Made by a program: the position numbers and the translations under genes. A DNA stretch of 62,501 nt from Salinisphaera japonica YTM-1 (lineage in GTDB: Bacteria > Pseudomonadota > Gammaproteobacteria > Nevskiales > Salinisphaeraceae): the NCBI RefSeq assembly GCF_003788585.1, contig NZ_AYKG01000011.1, forward strand, positions 1 to 62,501, given 5' to 3'. The notes below the pieces were generated by a model. It did no database searches. It had not been told where the DNA came from and was given only the letters and a program-made list of their open reading frames with translations. Numbering within the stretch: position 1 is the first letter of the stretch; each line of letters opens with the position of its first letter. Shown here piece by piece: positions 41,473 through 50,658 of the stretch.

Positions 41473-41551
41473 TCTCCACGAGACGCCGGCTCGACGCACT
41501 TCGTCGGTTCTCGACGCCGTAACCAGGCCGAAACGGCTTGCTTGCAGCTCA

Positions 41552-43786
41552 TCAAGCGCTGTGTTCGCGGCGAGCAGTCATTAGAGCGCCTCGCTTGAAG
41601 GGCACCGTGCGCAGACGCAGGCCGCAGGCGGCATGAACCGCGTTGGCGATCGCGGCGGGAATGGCCGCGGAGGTGGCCTCACCTGCGCCCAGAATCGGCT
41701 GGTCGGGCCGGTCGATCAGGGTGATGTCGATTTCTGGCAGAGCCGCGAAATCGGCCAGCGGGTAGGCGCTCCATTCCAGGCTGGTGATGCCGTAGGGGTC
41801 GAACGTGATGGCCTCGTTGAGCGTGCGGTTGATGGCCTGGATCACGTTGCCCTCGATCTGATTGCGCAGGCCGTCGGGGTTCACGACGGGCCCACAGTCG
41901 TGGGCCACCCAGGCGTGGGTCACACGAATACCGTGCGTGCCCACCACAACGGCCACGACCGCGGCCACGCGGGCGGCGTTGTTTTCATAGGTGAGCTGGG
42001 CCATGCCGCGCCCGCGCGCGCCGTCATCCTGCCAGGTGCCGGGTGCGGACTCGCCGGCTTGCCAGCCCGCGGCGTGGGCCACGGTTTCCAACACGCGCCG
42101 GGCCCGCGGTTCGTGCAGGTGGGCCAGGCGAAACGCCAACGGATCACGCCCGGCCGCGTGGGCCAGCTCGTCCATGAACGACTCGTTGGCAAAGGTGTTC
42201 TGAATGGCCCCCAGCGTGCGCAGGGCCGATGCGCGCAGCGGCATGTCCCGGTTGGCCAGCCAGTTGACGACGATATGTTCTGCTTTCAGGTCATAGCCCG
42301 AGATCGTGTTCCGGTCGCCGCCAACGTGGCGCGTATCGGGCACCAGATCACGCGCGAGCTGGCCGGCCAACAGGCTGGCGGCACCCAGTTGTTTGGCCGG
42401 GCGGTTCAGATGGGTGGGCGTGCGGTTATCGAACTGCCAGGCAGTGATCGCCCCGTCGTTACCCAGCGTGGCGCCAAGCCGCATACGCATGGCACAGCCC
42501 AAGGGCGCCCAGCCGTGTTCGTCGGCGCGCGACCATTGCACGCGGACCGGGCGGCCCACGGCCCGCGAGAGCAGGGCCGCATCCGCTGCGGCATCATCAG
42601 CACCGTTATGGCCGTAGCAGCCCGAGGCCTCGACGTAGCTCACACGGATATCGTCGCGGCCCAGCAGCTCAACCAGCGCGGCGCGCAGCGGATACACGCC
42701 TTGTGTGCCCGACCAGATATGCACGCCGTCAGGGCTTACATCAGCAATCGCCGCCGACGGGCCGATCGAATCATGGCTTTGAAACGGCCAGTGATAGGTC
42801 GCCGTGTGGGCATCGCTGCCCAGTGCGGCCGGGCCCGTGTCGCGTATCACATCCCGCGTGGCCGGCAGCGTTTCCAGATGCGGAAACAGCGCATCGCCGG
42901 CCGGCACCGTCATGGTGGTGTCCCATGCAAGGCGCAGTCGCTCGGCGGCCTGCATGGCCTGCCATTCATCGGGGGCGACCACGCCCACGAAACGGCCCAC
43001 GCGCACGACTTGTGCCGCCTCGGGTAGGTCAGAGGCATCGATTGCGATCAGGCGCGCGGCATCGGGCGAGAACGCGCCGGTGGTCGGCGGGCGGATCACC
43101 CGGCCGTGCCACATGCCGGGCACCACGAGATCCTGCATGTAGGTAAACCTGCCGGCGATCTTGGCGGGGATGTCTTCCCGCGCGATCGATTGGCCGACCG
43201 GCCCGCGATGTACAGCCGGCGCGAACGCGGGTAATTCGGCCGCCAGGGGCCGGTCGATGCCGTCGGCGATCAGCGCAGCGTAGGACAGGCGTTGAGCGCT
43301 CGATGCTGCATGGCCCACGACGTGCCCGTTGGCGCTCGTCAATGTATCGGCGGCAACGCCAAGACGTGCGGCGGCGCGCTCGATCAGGGCGGCCCGGGCC
43401 AGGCGTGCCGCGTGGGCCAGTTGGGTGCCGCCGCTTTGTAGTGTCTTGCTGCCCGCGGTATAGCCCAGATCCGGCGTGAGGGCGGTATCGGCCTGGAGCA
43501 GACGCGTGTCGGCAAAGGCCACGTCCAGCCCGCCGGCCGCCAACTGGCGCAGGGCCGTGGCTACACCTGTGCCCAGCTCGACCTTGCCGCTATAGATCGT
43601 CACCCGGCCGGCGGCGTCGATGGCCAGCCAGGCATCCACGCCGCCGGCGCGGAGTTGGTCGGTGCGGGTGGTTTCAGCCATATCAGCTACAAAACGCGCG
43701 GCCGTGGCCACGCCCGGCATGGACAGACCAAAGCCCACCACGAGGCCGGGCACGCTCTTGAGCACGTCGCGTCGGGTGAGACTCAC
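41552..43786 (-). CDS. Isoquinoline 1-oxidoreductase-type Mo-binding large subunit
   Basis: A 744-residue molybdopterin subunit of the xanthine-oxidase family (IorB-like, single-chain fused type). A Tat signal is visible at the N-terminus (TRRDVLKSVPGLVVGFGLSM). Cofactor motifs include GKVELGTGVATALRQLAA, GYTAGSKTLQSGGTQL, SGTQGVYPLRAALVELLG, SGCYGHNGADDAA, RTLGAIQNTFANESFMDELA and GAGEATSAAIPAAIANAV with the catalytic Glu near GAGE. The GTG at 43786 overlaps the FeS subunit stop by four bases and fits the Tat start. With the FeS and cytochrome c subunits it forms a periplasmic three-part dehydrogenase, likely for aldehydes or N-heterocycles. Confidence 0.9.
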   Translation of the reverse strand: MSLTRRDVLKSVPGLVVGFGLSMPGVATAARFVADMAETTRTDQLRAGGVDAWLAIDAAGRVTIYSGKVELGTGVATALRQLAAGGLDVAFADTRLLQADTALTPDLGYTAGSKTLQSGGTQLAHAARLARAALIERAAARLGVAADTLTSANGHVVGHAASSAQRLSYAALIADGIDRPLAAELPAFAPAVHRGPVGQSIAREDIPAKIAGRFTYMQDLVVPGMWHGRVIRPPTTGAFSPDAARLIAIDASDLPEAAQVVRVGRFVGVVAPDEWQAMQAAERLRLAWDTTMTVPAGDALFPHLETLPATRDVIRDTGPAALGSDAHTATYHWPFQSHDSIGPSAAIADVSPDGVHIWSGTQGVYPLRAALVELLGRDDIRVSYVEASGCYGHNGADDAAADAALLSRAVGRPVRVQWSRADEHGWAPLGCAMRMRLGATLGNDGAITAWQFDNRTPTHLNRPAKQLGAASLLAGQLARDLVPDTRHVGGDRNTISGYDLKAEHIVVNWLANRDMPLRASALRTLGAIQNTFANESFMDELAHAAGRDPLAFRLAHLHEPRARRVLETVAHAAGWQAGESAPGTWQDDGARGRGMAQLTYENNAARVAAVVAVVVGTHGIRVTHAWVAHDCGPVVNPDGLRNQIEGNVIQAINRTLNEAITFDPYGITSLEWSAYPLADFAALPEIDITLIDRPDQPILGAGEATSAAIPAAIANAVHAACGLRLRTVPFKRGALMTARREHSA

Positions 43787-44259
43787 GTGGCGTTCCGCGC
43801 CTGACGCTGCATGCGAGCGGCGCGCTTGATCGCCCGCACAATGCGTACGTGTGTGCCGCAGCCGCAAAGGTTGGAGGTCAAGGCGGCGGCGATGGCCGCG
43901 TCGTCCGGGTCCGGGGTGTCGGCCAGCAACGCGGTGGCGGCGATCATCATCCCGCTGATGCAATACCCGCACTGGGCGGCCTGTTCATCGATAAAAGCCT
44001 GCTGAACGGGCGAGAGCGCGTCACCCGGGGCTAGACCCTCCACGGTGGTGACCGGCCCATCGACCGCGGCGAGCGGCAACACACAACTCTGGCGCACGTC
44101 GCGGCCCACGAACACGGCACAGGCCCCGCATTCGGCCAGCCCGCAGCCATAGCGCGTGGCCTTGAGATCAAGATGATTGCGCAGCGCGTAGAGCAGCGGC
44201 ATATCGCCCGGCGCATCGATGTCGTGGGCCGTGTCGTTGACGATCAATCGATAAGTCAT
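43783..44259 (-). CDS. [2Fe-2S] subunit of the Mo dehydrogenase
   Basis: A 158-residue ferredoxin-like subunit (IorA-like). The plant-type cluster is in GCGLAECGACAVFVG and the second, helical cluster in CGYCISGMMI followed by CGCGTHVRI, both complete. It has no signal peptide and probably crosses the membrane bound to the Tat-exported large subunit. It would pass electrons from the Mo centre to the cytochrome. Overlap with the large-subunit start and an 8-base gap to the cytochrome stop show one operon. Confidence 0.93.
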   Translation of the reverse strand: MTYRLIVNDTAHDIDAPGDMPLLYALRNHLDLKATRYGCGLAECGACAVFVGRDVRQSCVLPLAAVDGPVTTVEGLAPGDALSPVQQAFIDEQAAQCGYCISGMMIAATALLADTPDPDDAAIAAALTSNLCGCGTHVRIVRAIKRAARMQRQARNAT

Positions 44260-44267
44260 CGCGCGCC

Positions 44268-45491
44268 TCAGTGTTTTCGTGCCGCGGCGACATCGGCGCC
44301 GGAAATACCGCTTGCCCCCACGCGGGCCCGCAGCGTGTTCACCAGGGCCGCGATCTGGGCATCGCTCAGCCGGCTGGCATAGCCCGGCATGAAAACGCGC
44401 CCGTCGGCCCCGGTACGCGCTACGCCGTCCAAGAGCACGCGGATCAGATTATCCGGATCGGCGCCCGTGACCGTGGCATAGCGCGAGAATGCATCGGCCG
44501 GCCCGCCCGGCGCGCCCGCAACGTGACAACTCACACAGTGGCGCGCGTAAAGCGTATCGCCGAGCGCGCTGGTTTGGGCGGCCTCGGCCGAGCCCGTCGG
44601 CGCCGAACTGGCCCGGGCGGGCACCGTGCGTAGATAAGCGATCATCGCGGCCCGGTCGGCATCGCTCAAAACCCGCGTGCTGTCGGTAATCACCTCGGCC
44701 ATCGGCCCGGCAGCAACCGCGGCCGCGGACGGCGCGCGCACATGGCCGGTGGCCAGATACTCGTCCAGTGCGGCATCCGACCAGCCGCCAACGCCATCGG
44801 CGTGGGACGTGATATTGGGCGCATACCAGCCGCCGAGCTTGGCACCGGTCAGGGCGCGATCGCTGTCGAGCGCGTATGTGGTACTGCGCGGCGTATGACA
44901 CTGGCCACAGTGGCCAAGCGTTTCGACCAGATAATGGCCGCGGGCCACCGGGCGATCAGCACGCGGCGCCGGCGCGTCCAGGTCGCCCGGTTCGAAGTTC
45001 AGCCATTTCCAACCACGAATCAGCGCGCGCTGGTTGAACGGAAAGATCAGCGCGTTATCCGGCGGCGTGTAATCAACCGCCGGCACCGTTTGCATATAAG
45101 CCCACAACGCCGCGATATCCGCCCGCGACATATTCGTATAGCTGGTGTATGGAAACGCCGGATACAGCTGCTCGCCGTCGTCGCCAATGCCCTCGTGCAT
45201 GGCCCGCAGGAAATCACCGTCCGACCACGTCCCCAGCCCGGTCTGAACATCCGGCGTGATATTGGTCGAATACAGCGTGCCCAACGGCGTCTCAAAGGCA
45301 ACGCCGCCGGCATACGGCGCCCCGCCTTCGCGGGTATGACAGGACTGACAGTTCCCCGCGGCGGCCAGATACCGCCCGCGCTCGACAGGGTCGCTCGCCG
45401 CGCCTGTGGCGGTGGCCGCAATAATGAATAGCGACAGGCCGATACAGGACCGGACCACTGTTCGGCGGTGTCGGAAAACGCTTGGGCGCAT
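44268..45491 (-). CDS. Triheme cytochrome c subunit
   Basis: A 407-residue periplasmic cytochrome with three CxxCH heme sites: CQSCH at residues 48-52, CGQCH near 200 and CVSCH near 320, the arrangement of the cytochrome subunit in membrane-bound alcohol/aldehyde dehydrogenases. A signal peptide is plausible (VRSCIGLSLFIIAATATGAA). The reading frame stays open into repeat copy 3, so automatic annotation may start it too far upstream; MRPSV at 45491 or MLELS at 45524 are the believable starts. First gene of the operon cyt c - FeS - Mo subunit. Confidence 0.9.
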   Translation of the reverse strand: MRPSVFRHRRTVVRSCIGLSLFIIAATATGAASDPVERGRYLAAAGNCQSCHTREGGAPYAGGVAFETPLGTLYSTNITPDVQTGLGTWSDGDFLRAMHEGIGDDGEQLYPAFPYTSYTNMSRADIAALWAYMQTVPAVDYTPPDNALIFPFNQRALIRGWKWLNFEPGDLDAPAPRADRPVARGHYLVETLGHCGQCHTPRSTTYALDSDRALTGAKLGGWYAPNITSHADGVGGWSDAALDEYLATGHVRAPSAAAVAAGPMAEVITDSTRVLSDADRAAMIAYLRTVPARASSAPTGSAEAAQTSALGDTLYARHCVSCHVAGAPGGPADAFSRYATVTGADPDNLIRVLLDGVARTGADGRVFMPGYASRLSDAQIAALVNTLRARVGASGISGADVAAARKH

Positions 45492-45542
45492 GTTTAAGGG
45501 CGTGCTCGGCGACAGCTCGAGCATGCCACCCGGCGCCGGGGT

Positions 45543-45841
45543 TAGGGCGTATTGAGGTTTCATACGAGTCCGCGCCAAGCGCTGTTTTACGGCAAGACGA
45601 GGCGTAGCCGACGCCGCGCAGTCATTCTGCGCCAGTGGGCTAGAACGCTGTATTGCCGATGTGTCGTTAATTTTAGGGCGCTTGTCCCGAAGGGTTGGGC
45701 CGCCCATAAAAAATCGAAGATGGGCGTCCTTCGGCGTTGCGAGTCTTGATCGTGGCACGCCACGACGCGGCGACTCGCGCCTTGCAGGACACGATTTGCG
45801 GACGCCAACGCGGCGCTCGTATGAAACCTCAACACGCCCTA
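45543..45841 (+). repeat. Dispersed ~300-bp inverted-terminus repeat, copy 3 (variant ends)
   Basis: A 299-bp copy in the opposite orientation to copies 1 and 2. Its ends read TAGGGCGTATTGAGGTTTCA and the complement of TAGGGCGTGTTGAGGTTTCA, so both termini carry the same changes relative to the other copies (GCGT for GCCT, GAGG for GCCG). TA is found at both edges. It occupies the whole space between the cytochrome operon start and the FadL-like gene's stop, so the operon promoter must be within or just outside it. Confidence 0.85.
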
Positions 45842-45870
45842 GCCAACGCGCCGGGGAGATAATTAGCTGA

Positions 45871-47013
45871 TCAGAACGCGACGCCGATCTTGCCGGTGAA
45901 TGCCCAGAACCGGCCGTCGTCGAATTCGGCCAGCGGGTCGCCGCTGGTGGATACCGGTGAGCCGTTGAGCCAGAAGTAGCTCAGCCCGGTGCCGAAGGTG
46001 ACTCGCTCGGTCAGCTGAAACAGCCCGCCCAGCGCGACGGCCTGGCGATCGCCGGCCACCCGCAGCGGGGTGTAGGGCGCGCTGTTGCCGTCTTCGATCA
46101 GGCCGGACACGGAGCCGGAGAAGAACGAGGTGAAGCGATAGCCCACGCCCAGTTCGTAGGTGATGGTGTCGTCGAAATCGACCAGGCCACGGCCGGCGAG
46201 ATTCGTGAACAGCTCAGGCTCGAGCAGCGATTTCTCGTGCTCGACGTAGCGCACCGAGCCAAAGGCCACCGTGTTCGGGGCGATGCCGGTACGGGCCTCG
46301 AGCAGCCAGCTTTCCGGGGTGTCGATGCTCGTTACCGAGCTCTGGTCGAGACTGACCGGCACCGCGCCGCCCGGCGTGGCCACGACGGTGTCCAGACGCT
46401 CGCGCGAGGGCAGTTTGTGGGTGATTCGTGAGTTGTAGGTCAGCGCCACTCGCAGCGCGATCTCGGGCCGCTCGTAGGCCACGCCGGCCAGCCAGCCCGT
46501 GCCCCAGTCGTTGCGAAAATCGACGTTGTAGCCTGACAGCGGGCCATAGCCCAGGCCCTGAAGCGTCACGTTGCCGCCCACGCGCTGCTGACGCACGCCG
46601 CCGAACAGCGTGAACTCGTAGGGCAGCGTATAGGCCAACACGCCGGTGAAGGCGATGGAATCAGCGGTTGCATCGGTGCCGCCGAATTCCGGCATGTTGT
46701 CGGCGTATTCCAGATCGATGCCGAAGGGCTGATCCACGAACAGGCCCGCCGCCAGGCGATCGGTCAGATCGACCTTGAGCAGGCCGGCGGGCAGGTTGAA
46801 GTTCTCTGCCGCATCGCCCGTGCCAACGCCTGATAGCGTGCCCGTGCCGGTAATGTCCGGTACGACGCGTGTATACGAGATTTCTGCATAGTTGCCCGGC
46901 GTGAGGATCGCCGAGACAGACTGCGTCGTGCGCTGCAGCCCGCCGGCCATTGCGATTGATGAGCCCAGCAACCCCACACTGCCCAGACCGGCCACGACAC
47001 AATTCTTGAACAT
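45871..47013 (-). CDS. FadL/OmpP1-like outer-membrane transport protein
   Basis: A 380-residue beta-barrel of the FadL (Toluene_X) family with a signal peptide (SVGLLGSSIAMAG). It shows LKVDLTDRLAAGLFVDQPFG, DWGTGWLAGVAYERPEIALRVALTYNS, SWLLEARTGIAPNTVAFGSVRYV and terminal TGKIGVAF, which are typical strands. The family takes up long-chain fatty acids and other hydrophobic compounds. ATG 47013 was chosen; the open frame upstream lacks signal features. It lies upstream (by transcription) of repeat copy 3 and the Mo-dehydrogenase operon, in the same direction. Confidence 0.85.
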   Translation of the reverse strand: MFKNCVVAGLGSVGLLGSSIAMAGGLQRTTQSVSAILTPGNYAEISYTRVVPDITGTGTLSGVGTGDAAENFNLPAGLLKVDLTDRLAAGLFVDQPFGIDLEYADNMPEFGGTDATADSIAFTGVLAYTLPYEFTLFGGVRQQRVGGNVTLQGLGYGPLSGYNVDFRNDWGTGWLAGVAYERPEIALRVALTYNSRITHKLPSRERLDTVVATPGGAVPVSLDQSSVTSIDTPESWLLEARTGIAPNTVAFGSVRYVEHEKSLLEPELFTNLAGRGLVDFDDTITYELGVGYRFTSFFSGSVSGLIEDGNSAPYTPLRVAGDRQAVALGGLFQLTERVTFGTGLSYFWLNGSPVSTSGDPLAEFDDGRFWAFTGKIGVAF

Positions 47014-47216
47014 CTCTGAACTCGCTCTGGTGGAACCCGACCCGCAACCGGCCGACAGCGAAATCATAGATGGTCGAAAAATTAAAAGATAAGCGACCTA
47101 AGTATAGTTGCGACTTTTAAAAGCCGATTATCAAAAACTGCGTGCTTGTTGCAGCTATTTTGGCCGTTTCATGACGTGTTCATGACGTGGCTGGGCGTTG
47201 ATGAATCAACGATCCG

Positions 47217-48044
47217 TCAGCCTGAGCCCGGGCGCAGACGGGCACACCATCGCGTCAGGGCCGTGCCCGGACCGCGCAGGGCCTCGACGACAGAAAAATG
47301 ATGCTCACCGGCCAGTTCGTGGCTTTGCGTGGCCACACCGAGGCCGGTCCAGATATTGGCCAGCAGATGGCTCTGGCGCTTGAGCTCGGCCAGCTCATCG
47401 GCGCCGACGACACAGAGCAGATCGCCGGGGAAATCGGGCTGAGACAGGGCCGGCGACAGCGCACCGGCGCGCGGCATGTCCAGGCCCAGCGTGGCACCGA
47501 TATCAGTGGTCCGGGCCAGCGGGCGCAGGTCATGCAGGCCGCTGATCGAGACCACACGCTTGATTCGGGCACGCGCGGTGTCGGGCAGGCCTGAGTGTTG
47601 TGTCACCGCGTGGGTGACGAGATGCCCGCCGGCCGAATGCCCGGCCAGGATCAGATCCCCTGAGGTGGCATCGGCAATATCGCCAATGGCCGCGATAACC
47701 GAGTCACAGAGGGATTCCAGCGATACATCCGGGCATAGCGGGTATTCGATGAAGGCCACGCGTAGACCGCAGGCCAGGGCGCCGGCGGCCAGCTGATGGT
47801 TCTCGGCGGCGTCCAACGAGCGCCAGTAGCCGCCGTGAATGAACACCAGCGTGGCGTGGGCCGGAGCATCCGGCTCGACGATATCGATGAACTCACGCGG
47901 GTGGCCGCCGTAGCGGCGCTGGCGCATGCGCGAGCCGTGGGTGTGGCGAAAAGCCGCGCCATCGGTTTGCCAGGCGGCCAGCCAGGCATCGGCATCGGCC
48001 ACAGCCCCGCGGTTGTCGTACGCCTTATCCCAGACATTGCTCAT
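47217..48044 (-). CDS. Alpha/beta hydrolase, kynurenine formamidase-like
   Basis: A 275-residue hydrolase. The oxyanion motif is FIHGGYWRSLD (HGGxW, typical of kynurenine formamidase and related esterases); the nucleophile is in AGHSAGGHL; acid and His lie in CVVGADELAELKRQS and ELAGEHHFSVVEAL. With ATGA overlap to the SDR gene upstream, the two are cotranscribed. Formamidase function is one possibility but there are no tryptophan-degradation genes nearby. Confidence 0.82.
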   Translation of the reverse strand: MSNVWDKAYDNRGAVADADAWLAAWQTDGAAFRHTHGSRMRQRRYGGHPREFIDIVEPDAPAHATLVFIHGGYWRSLDAAENHQLAAGALACGLRVAFIEYPLCPDVSLESLCDSVIAAIGDIADATSGDLILAGHSAGGHLVTHAVTQHSGLPDTARARIKRVVSISGLHDLRPLARTTDIGATLGLDMPRAGALSPALSQPDFPGDLLCVVGADELAELKRQSHLLANIWTGLGVATQSHELAGEHHFSVVEALRGPGTALTRWCARLRPGSG

Positions 48045-48919
48045 GCGTCACCGCCGTTCACATAAGCCTCGAACGCGTCCTTGTAGTCCGGGTGCCAGCG
48101 CGACAGGGCCGGGCGGTTTTCGGTGATATCGCCGGCGGCCCAGGCGGTACGGCGTCGATCAGTTTCTTCGTCCACGGCGTTGTCGGGGCAGATGACGTAG
48201 AAATCACCGGCCGCCATGGCGTGATCCAAGCGCTCGATGACTTGTTCGGGCGTCCAGGCCTCGGCGGGTTGCGTGGCGTGGCGGGCCTTGGACATGCCGG
48301 TATAAGTGAAGCCGGGGACAAGCAGATGCACGCTCAAGTCGTCGCCGCCTTCGGCGTTGCGCAGCTCGTGGGCCAGGGCTTCGGTATAGGTTTTCACGCC
48401 GGCCTTGGTCACGTTATAGGCCGTATCGCCCGGCGGGTTGGTAATGCCCTGCTTGGAGCCGGTGTTGATGATGGCCGCCGGGCCGGTCTGGGCCAGCAGC
48501 TTCGGGGCGAACGCCTGGCCGCCGTGGATCACGCCCCAGAGATTCACGCCCATCAGCGCGCGCCAGCGGTCCATCTTTTCAAAGGCACCGCCGCCGGCGT
48601 TCACGCCCGCGTTGTTCATCACGATGCCGATATGATCGAAATCACGGGCGGCCTCGTCGGCCAATGCTTGCACGGCCTCGAAATCGGCGACATCGATCGG
48701 CCGGCCGCGCACCTGGACATCGGCCTGGCCGGCGCTACGGGTAGCGGCGCGAACGTCTTCGACGGCGTCGTCCAGCGCATGGCCCGGACGATCCGCCAGC
48801 ACGATGTGCATGCCTCGGGCGGCGAAATGAGAGGCCGCGGCCAGGCCGATGCCGCTGGCAGCCCCGGTGACGACGGCCGCATGACCGGGCTGAATGGCGG
48901 GATGCGTGCTCGTGCTCAT
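48041..48919 (-). CDS. SDR family oxidoreductase
   Basis: A 292-residue short-chain dehydrogenase. The cofactor motif is TGAASGIGLAAASHF, NNAGVNAGG follows, and the catalytic Tyr-Lys is in YNVTKAG. D-rich LADRPGHALDD after strand 2 points to NAD(H). A C-terminal region with PEQVIERLDHAMAAGDFYVICPDN is shared by a group of uncharacterised SDRs. ATG 48919 has GGAG at a good distance. It heads a two-gene operon with the hydrolase. Confidence 0.88.
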   Translation of the reverse strand: MSTSTHPAIQPGHAAVVTGAASGIGLAAASHFAARGMHIVLADRPGHALDDAVEDVRAATRSAGQADVQVRGRPIDVADFEAVQALADEAARDFDHIGIVMNNAGVNAGGGAFEKMDRWRALMGVNLWGVIHGGQAFAPKLLAQTGPAAIINTGSKQGITNPPGDTAYNVTKAGVKTYTEALAHELRNAEGGDDLSVHLLVPGFTYTGMSKARHATQPAEAWTPEQVIERLDHAMAAGDFYVICPDNAVDEETDRRRTAWAAGDITENRPALSRWHPDYKDAFEAYVNGGDA

Positions 48920-49038
48920 GATCTGCTCCAACGAAAGCGACCGGTCGGGTGGCCCGGCCGGTCGATTAGCTTCATTAGGCAAGTATATCAGCGGCGACCG
49001 CGCGGCCGAGGCGCCGCGCGGGGCCAACAGGGCATCGC

Positions 49039-50478
49039 TTAGATGCCGATATCGCGCAGGCGCTTGCCCGAAAGCAGATTGCGCTCGATCTTTTCCAGCG
49101 AGATGCCCTTGGTTTCGGGCACCAGCAGCAGGGTGAAGACGATGAAGGCGATATTGACTACGGCCAGAATGCCGAAGGTGGCCGTGCCGCCGATACCGGT
49201 GAGCATCACCGGGAAGAAAAAGCCGATACAGAAATTGCCGATCCAGTTGGCCCCGGTAGACACGCCGATACCGAAGTCACGGCCCTGCAGCGGCTGAATC
49301 TCGGCACACAGCGTCCAGATCAGCGGGCCGGCCGACATGGCAAAGCCCACCACGAAGATCAGCACCATGGCCATGGCCAGGTATTGCAAAAAGGTCGTGG
49401 TCGCACCGATATGCAGCACGAATGACAGCACGGCCATGGTCACGCCCATCATGAAAAAGCCGGCATAGAGAATCGGCTTGCGCCCGGCGCGGTCGACCAG
49501 GGCGATGGCGATGAAGGTGGCCAGCACGTTGGTCAGGCCCGTGACCACGGTGGCCCAGAGGCTGGCCGAGGTGCCTTCGAAGCCGGACATCTGAAAGATA
49601 CGCGGCGCGTAGTACATGATCACGTTCATGCCCGTGAACTGCTGCACGATCTGTAGCGCAAAGCCCAGAAACACCGAGCGGCGGAAGTTCGGGTTGCGCT
49701 TGAACATCGCAAACCCCTTGGCCTCGGACTCACGATTGAGCGCGTCCCGGATCTCACCCAGCTCGTAGTCGACCTCTTCTTTGGTGCCGCGCAGCTTGGA
49801 CAGGACATCGCGCGCCTCGTCGAAGCGGTCCTTAGCGGCCAGCCAGCGCGGGCTGTTGGGCACCGACAGGGCGCCCACGAACAACAGAATCGCCGGGATC
49901 ACCAGCACGCCGAACATCCAGCGCCAGCTCTCGATATAGGAAAACGCCGCGTTGGAGACGAAAGCCGCCAGAATGCCCACCGTGACCATCAACTGATAGA
50001 ACGAGATGGTCGTGCCGCGTATCCGCTCGGGCGTGACTTCGGAGAGATACAACGGCGCGGTGAATGAGGCCACGCCCACGGCCAGGCCCAGCAGAATACG
50101 CCCGATCCACAGCAGCGTCGGGCCCTGGGCGACGACACAGACCAGAGCGCCCACGATGAACAGCGCCGATGAGGCCAGAAGGGCGCGCTTGCGTCCCATG
50201 CTCTTGGAGATCGAGCCGGCGGAGAGCGCGCCGGCGGCCGCCCCCACCATCATCGAGGACACGACCCAGCCTTCCATCTGCGACGAGAGATTGAACTCTT
50301 CGTTGATGAACGGCAGGGCGCCGGATATCACGCCGATATCCATGCCGAACAGCAGGCCCGCCAGTGCGGCCAGCCCGCAGGACAGCCATACCATGGGCAC
50401 GATATCGGCATGGGCCACAGCCTGTGGTGGGGTGCGCGTCGCACCGTTGGACGAAGAAGATTCAGCGGTCCCTGCCAT
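49039..50478 (-). CDS. MFS sugar:proton symporter (GalP/XylE-like)
   Basis: A 479-residue sugar porter with twelve helices. Family signatures are present: FGMDIGVISGALPFI in helix 1, SKSMGRKRALL (RxGRR-type), PNSPRWLAAKDR after helix 6, QIVQQFTGMNVIMYYAPRIF in helix 7, DRAGRKPIL, and PETKGISLEKIE at the end. It would take up a hexose or pentose. A good GGGAGTGTCAC site precedes the start. The cra-like regulator lies 180 bases upstream in the same direction. Confidence 0.9.
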   Translation of the reverse strand: MAGTAESSSSNGATRTPPQAVAHADIVPMVWLSCGLAALAGLLFGMDIGVISGALPFINEEFNLSSQMEGWVVSSMMVGAAAGALSAGSISKSMGRKRALLASSALFIVGALVCVVAQGPTLLWIGRILLGLAVGVASFTAPLYLSEVTPERIRGTTISFYQLMVTVGILAAFVSNAAFSYIESWRWMFGVLVIPAILLFVGALSVPNSPRWLAAKDRFDEARDVLSKLRGTKEEVDYELGEIRDALNRESEAKGFAMFKRNPNFRRSVFLGFALQIVQQFTGMNVIMYYAPRIFQMSGFEGTSASLWATVVTGLTNVLATFIAIALVDRAGRKPILYAGFFMMGVTMAVLSFVLHIGATTTFLQYLAMAMVLIFVVGFAMSAGPLIWTLCAEIQPLQGRDFGIGVSTGANWIGNFCIGFFFPVMLTGIGGTATFGILAVVNIAFIVFTLLLVPETKGISLEKIERNLLSGKRLRDIGI

Positions 50479-50576
50479 GTGACACTCCCTGAGCGATGCG
50501 TCGGCGACGATCGCAGCTGTGGTTCAAGCCTTGCCGCGAGCGCGGGCGCTTACGACGTGGCGTTAAAATAGCGCGT

Positions 50577-50595
50577 CGTGGGACCGATTCCCACG
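50577..50595. promoter_or_regulatory. Palindrome upstream of the sugar porter gene
   Basis: CGTGGGACCGATTCCCACG, with 6-bp arms and a CGATTC centre, lies 99 bases before the porter start. The GAATCG core (reverse strand) is shared with the sites in front of fruB, so the adjacent LacI-type regulator is a candidate binder. Confidence 0.35.
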
Positions 50596-50658
50596 CCAGA
50601 TCGTCGTTTTCAGGCGGTTTTACGACGAATGTTTAATGTTTTTGTATCAGCCAGATAA

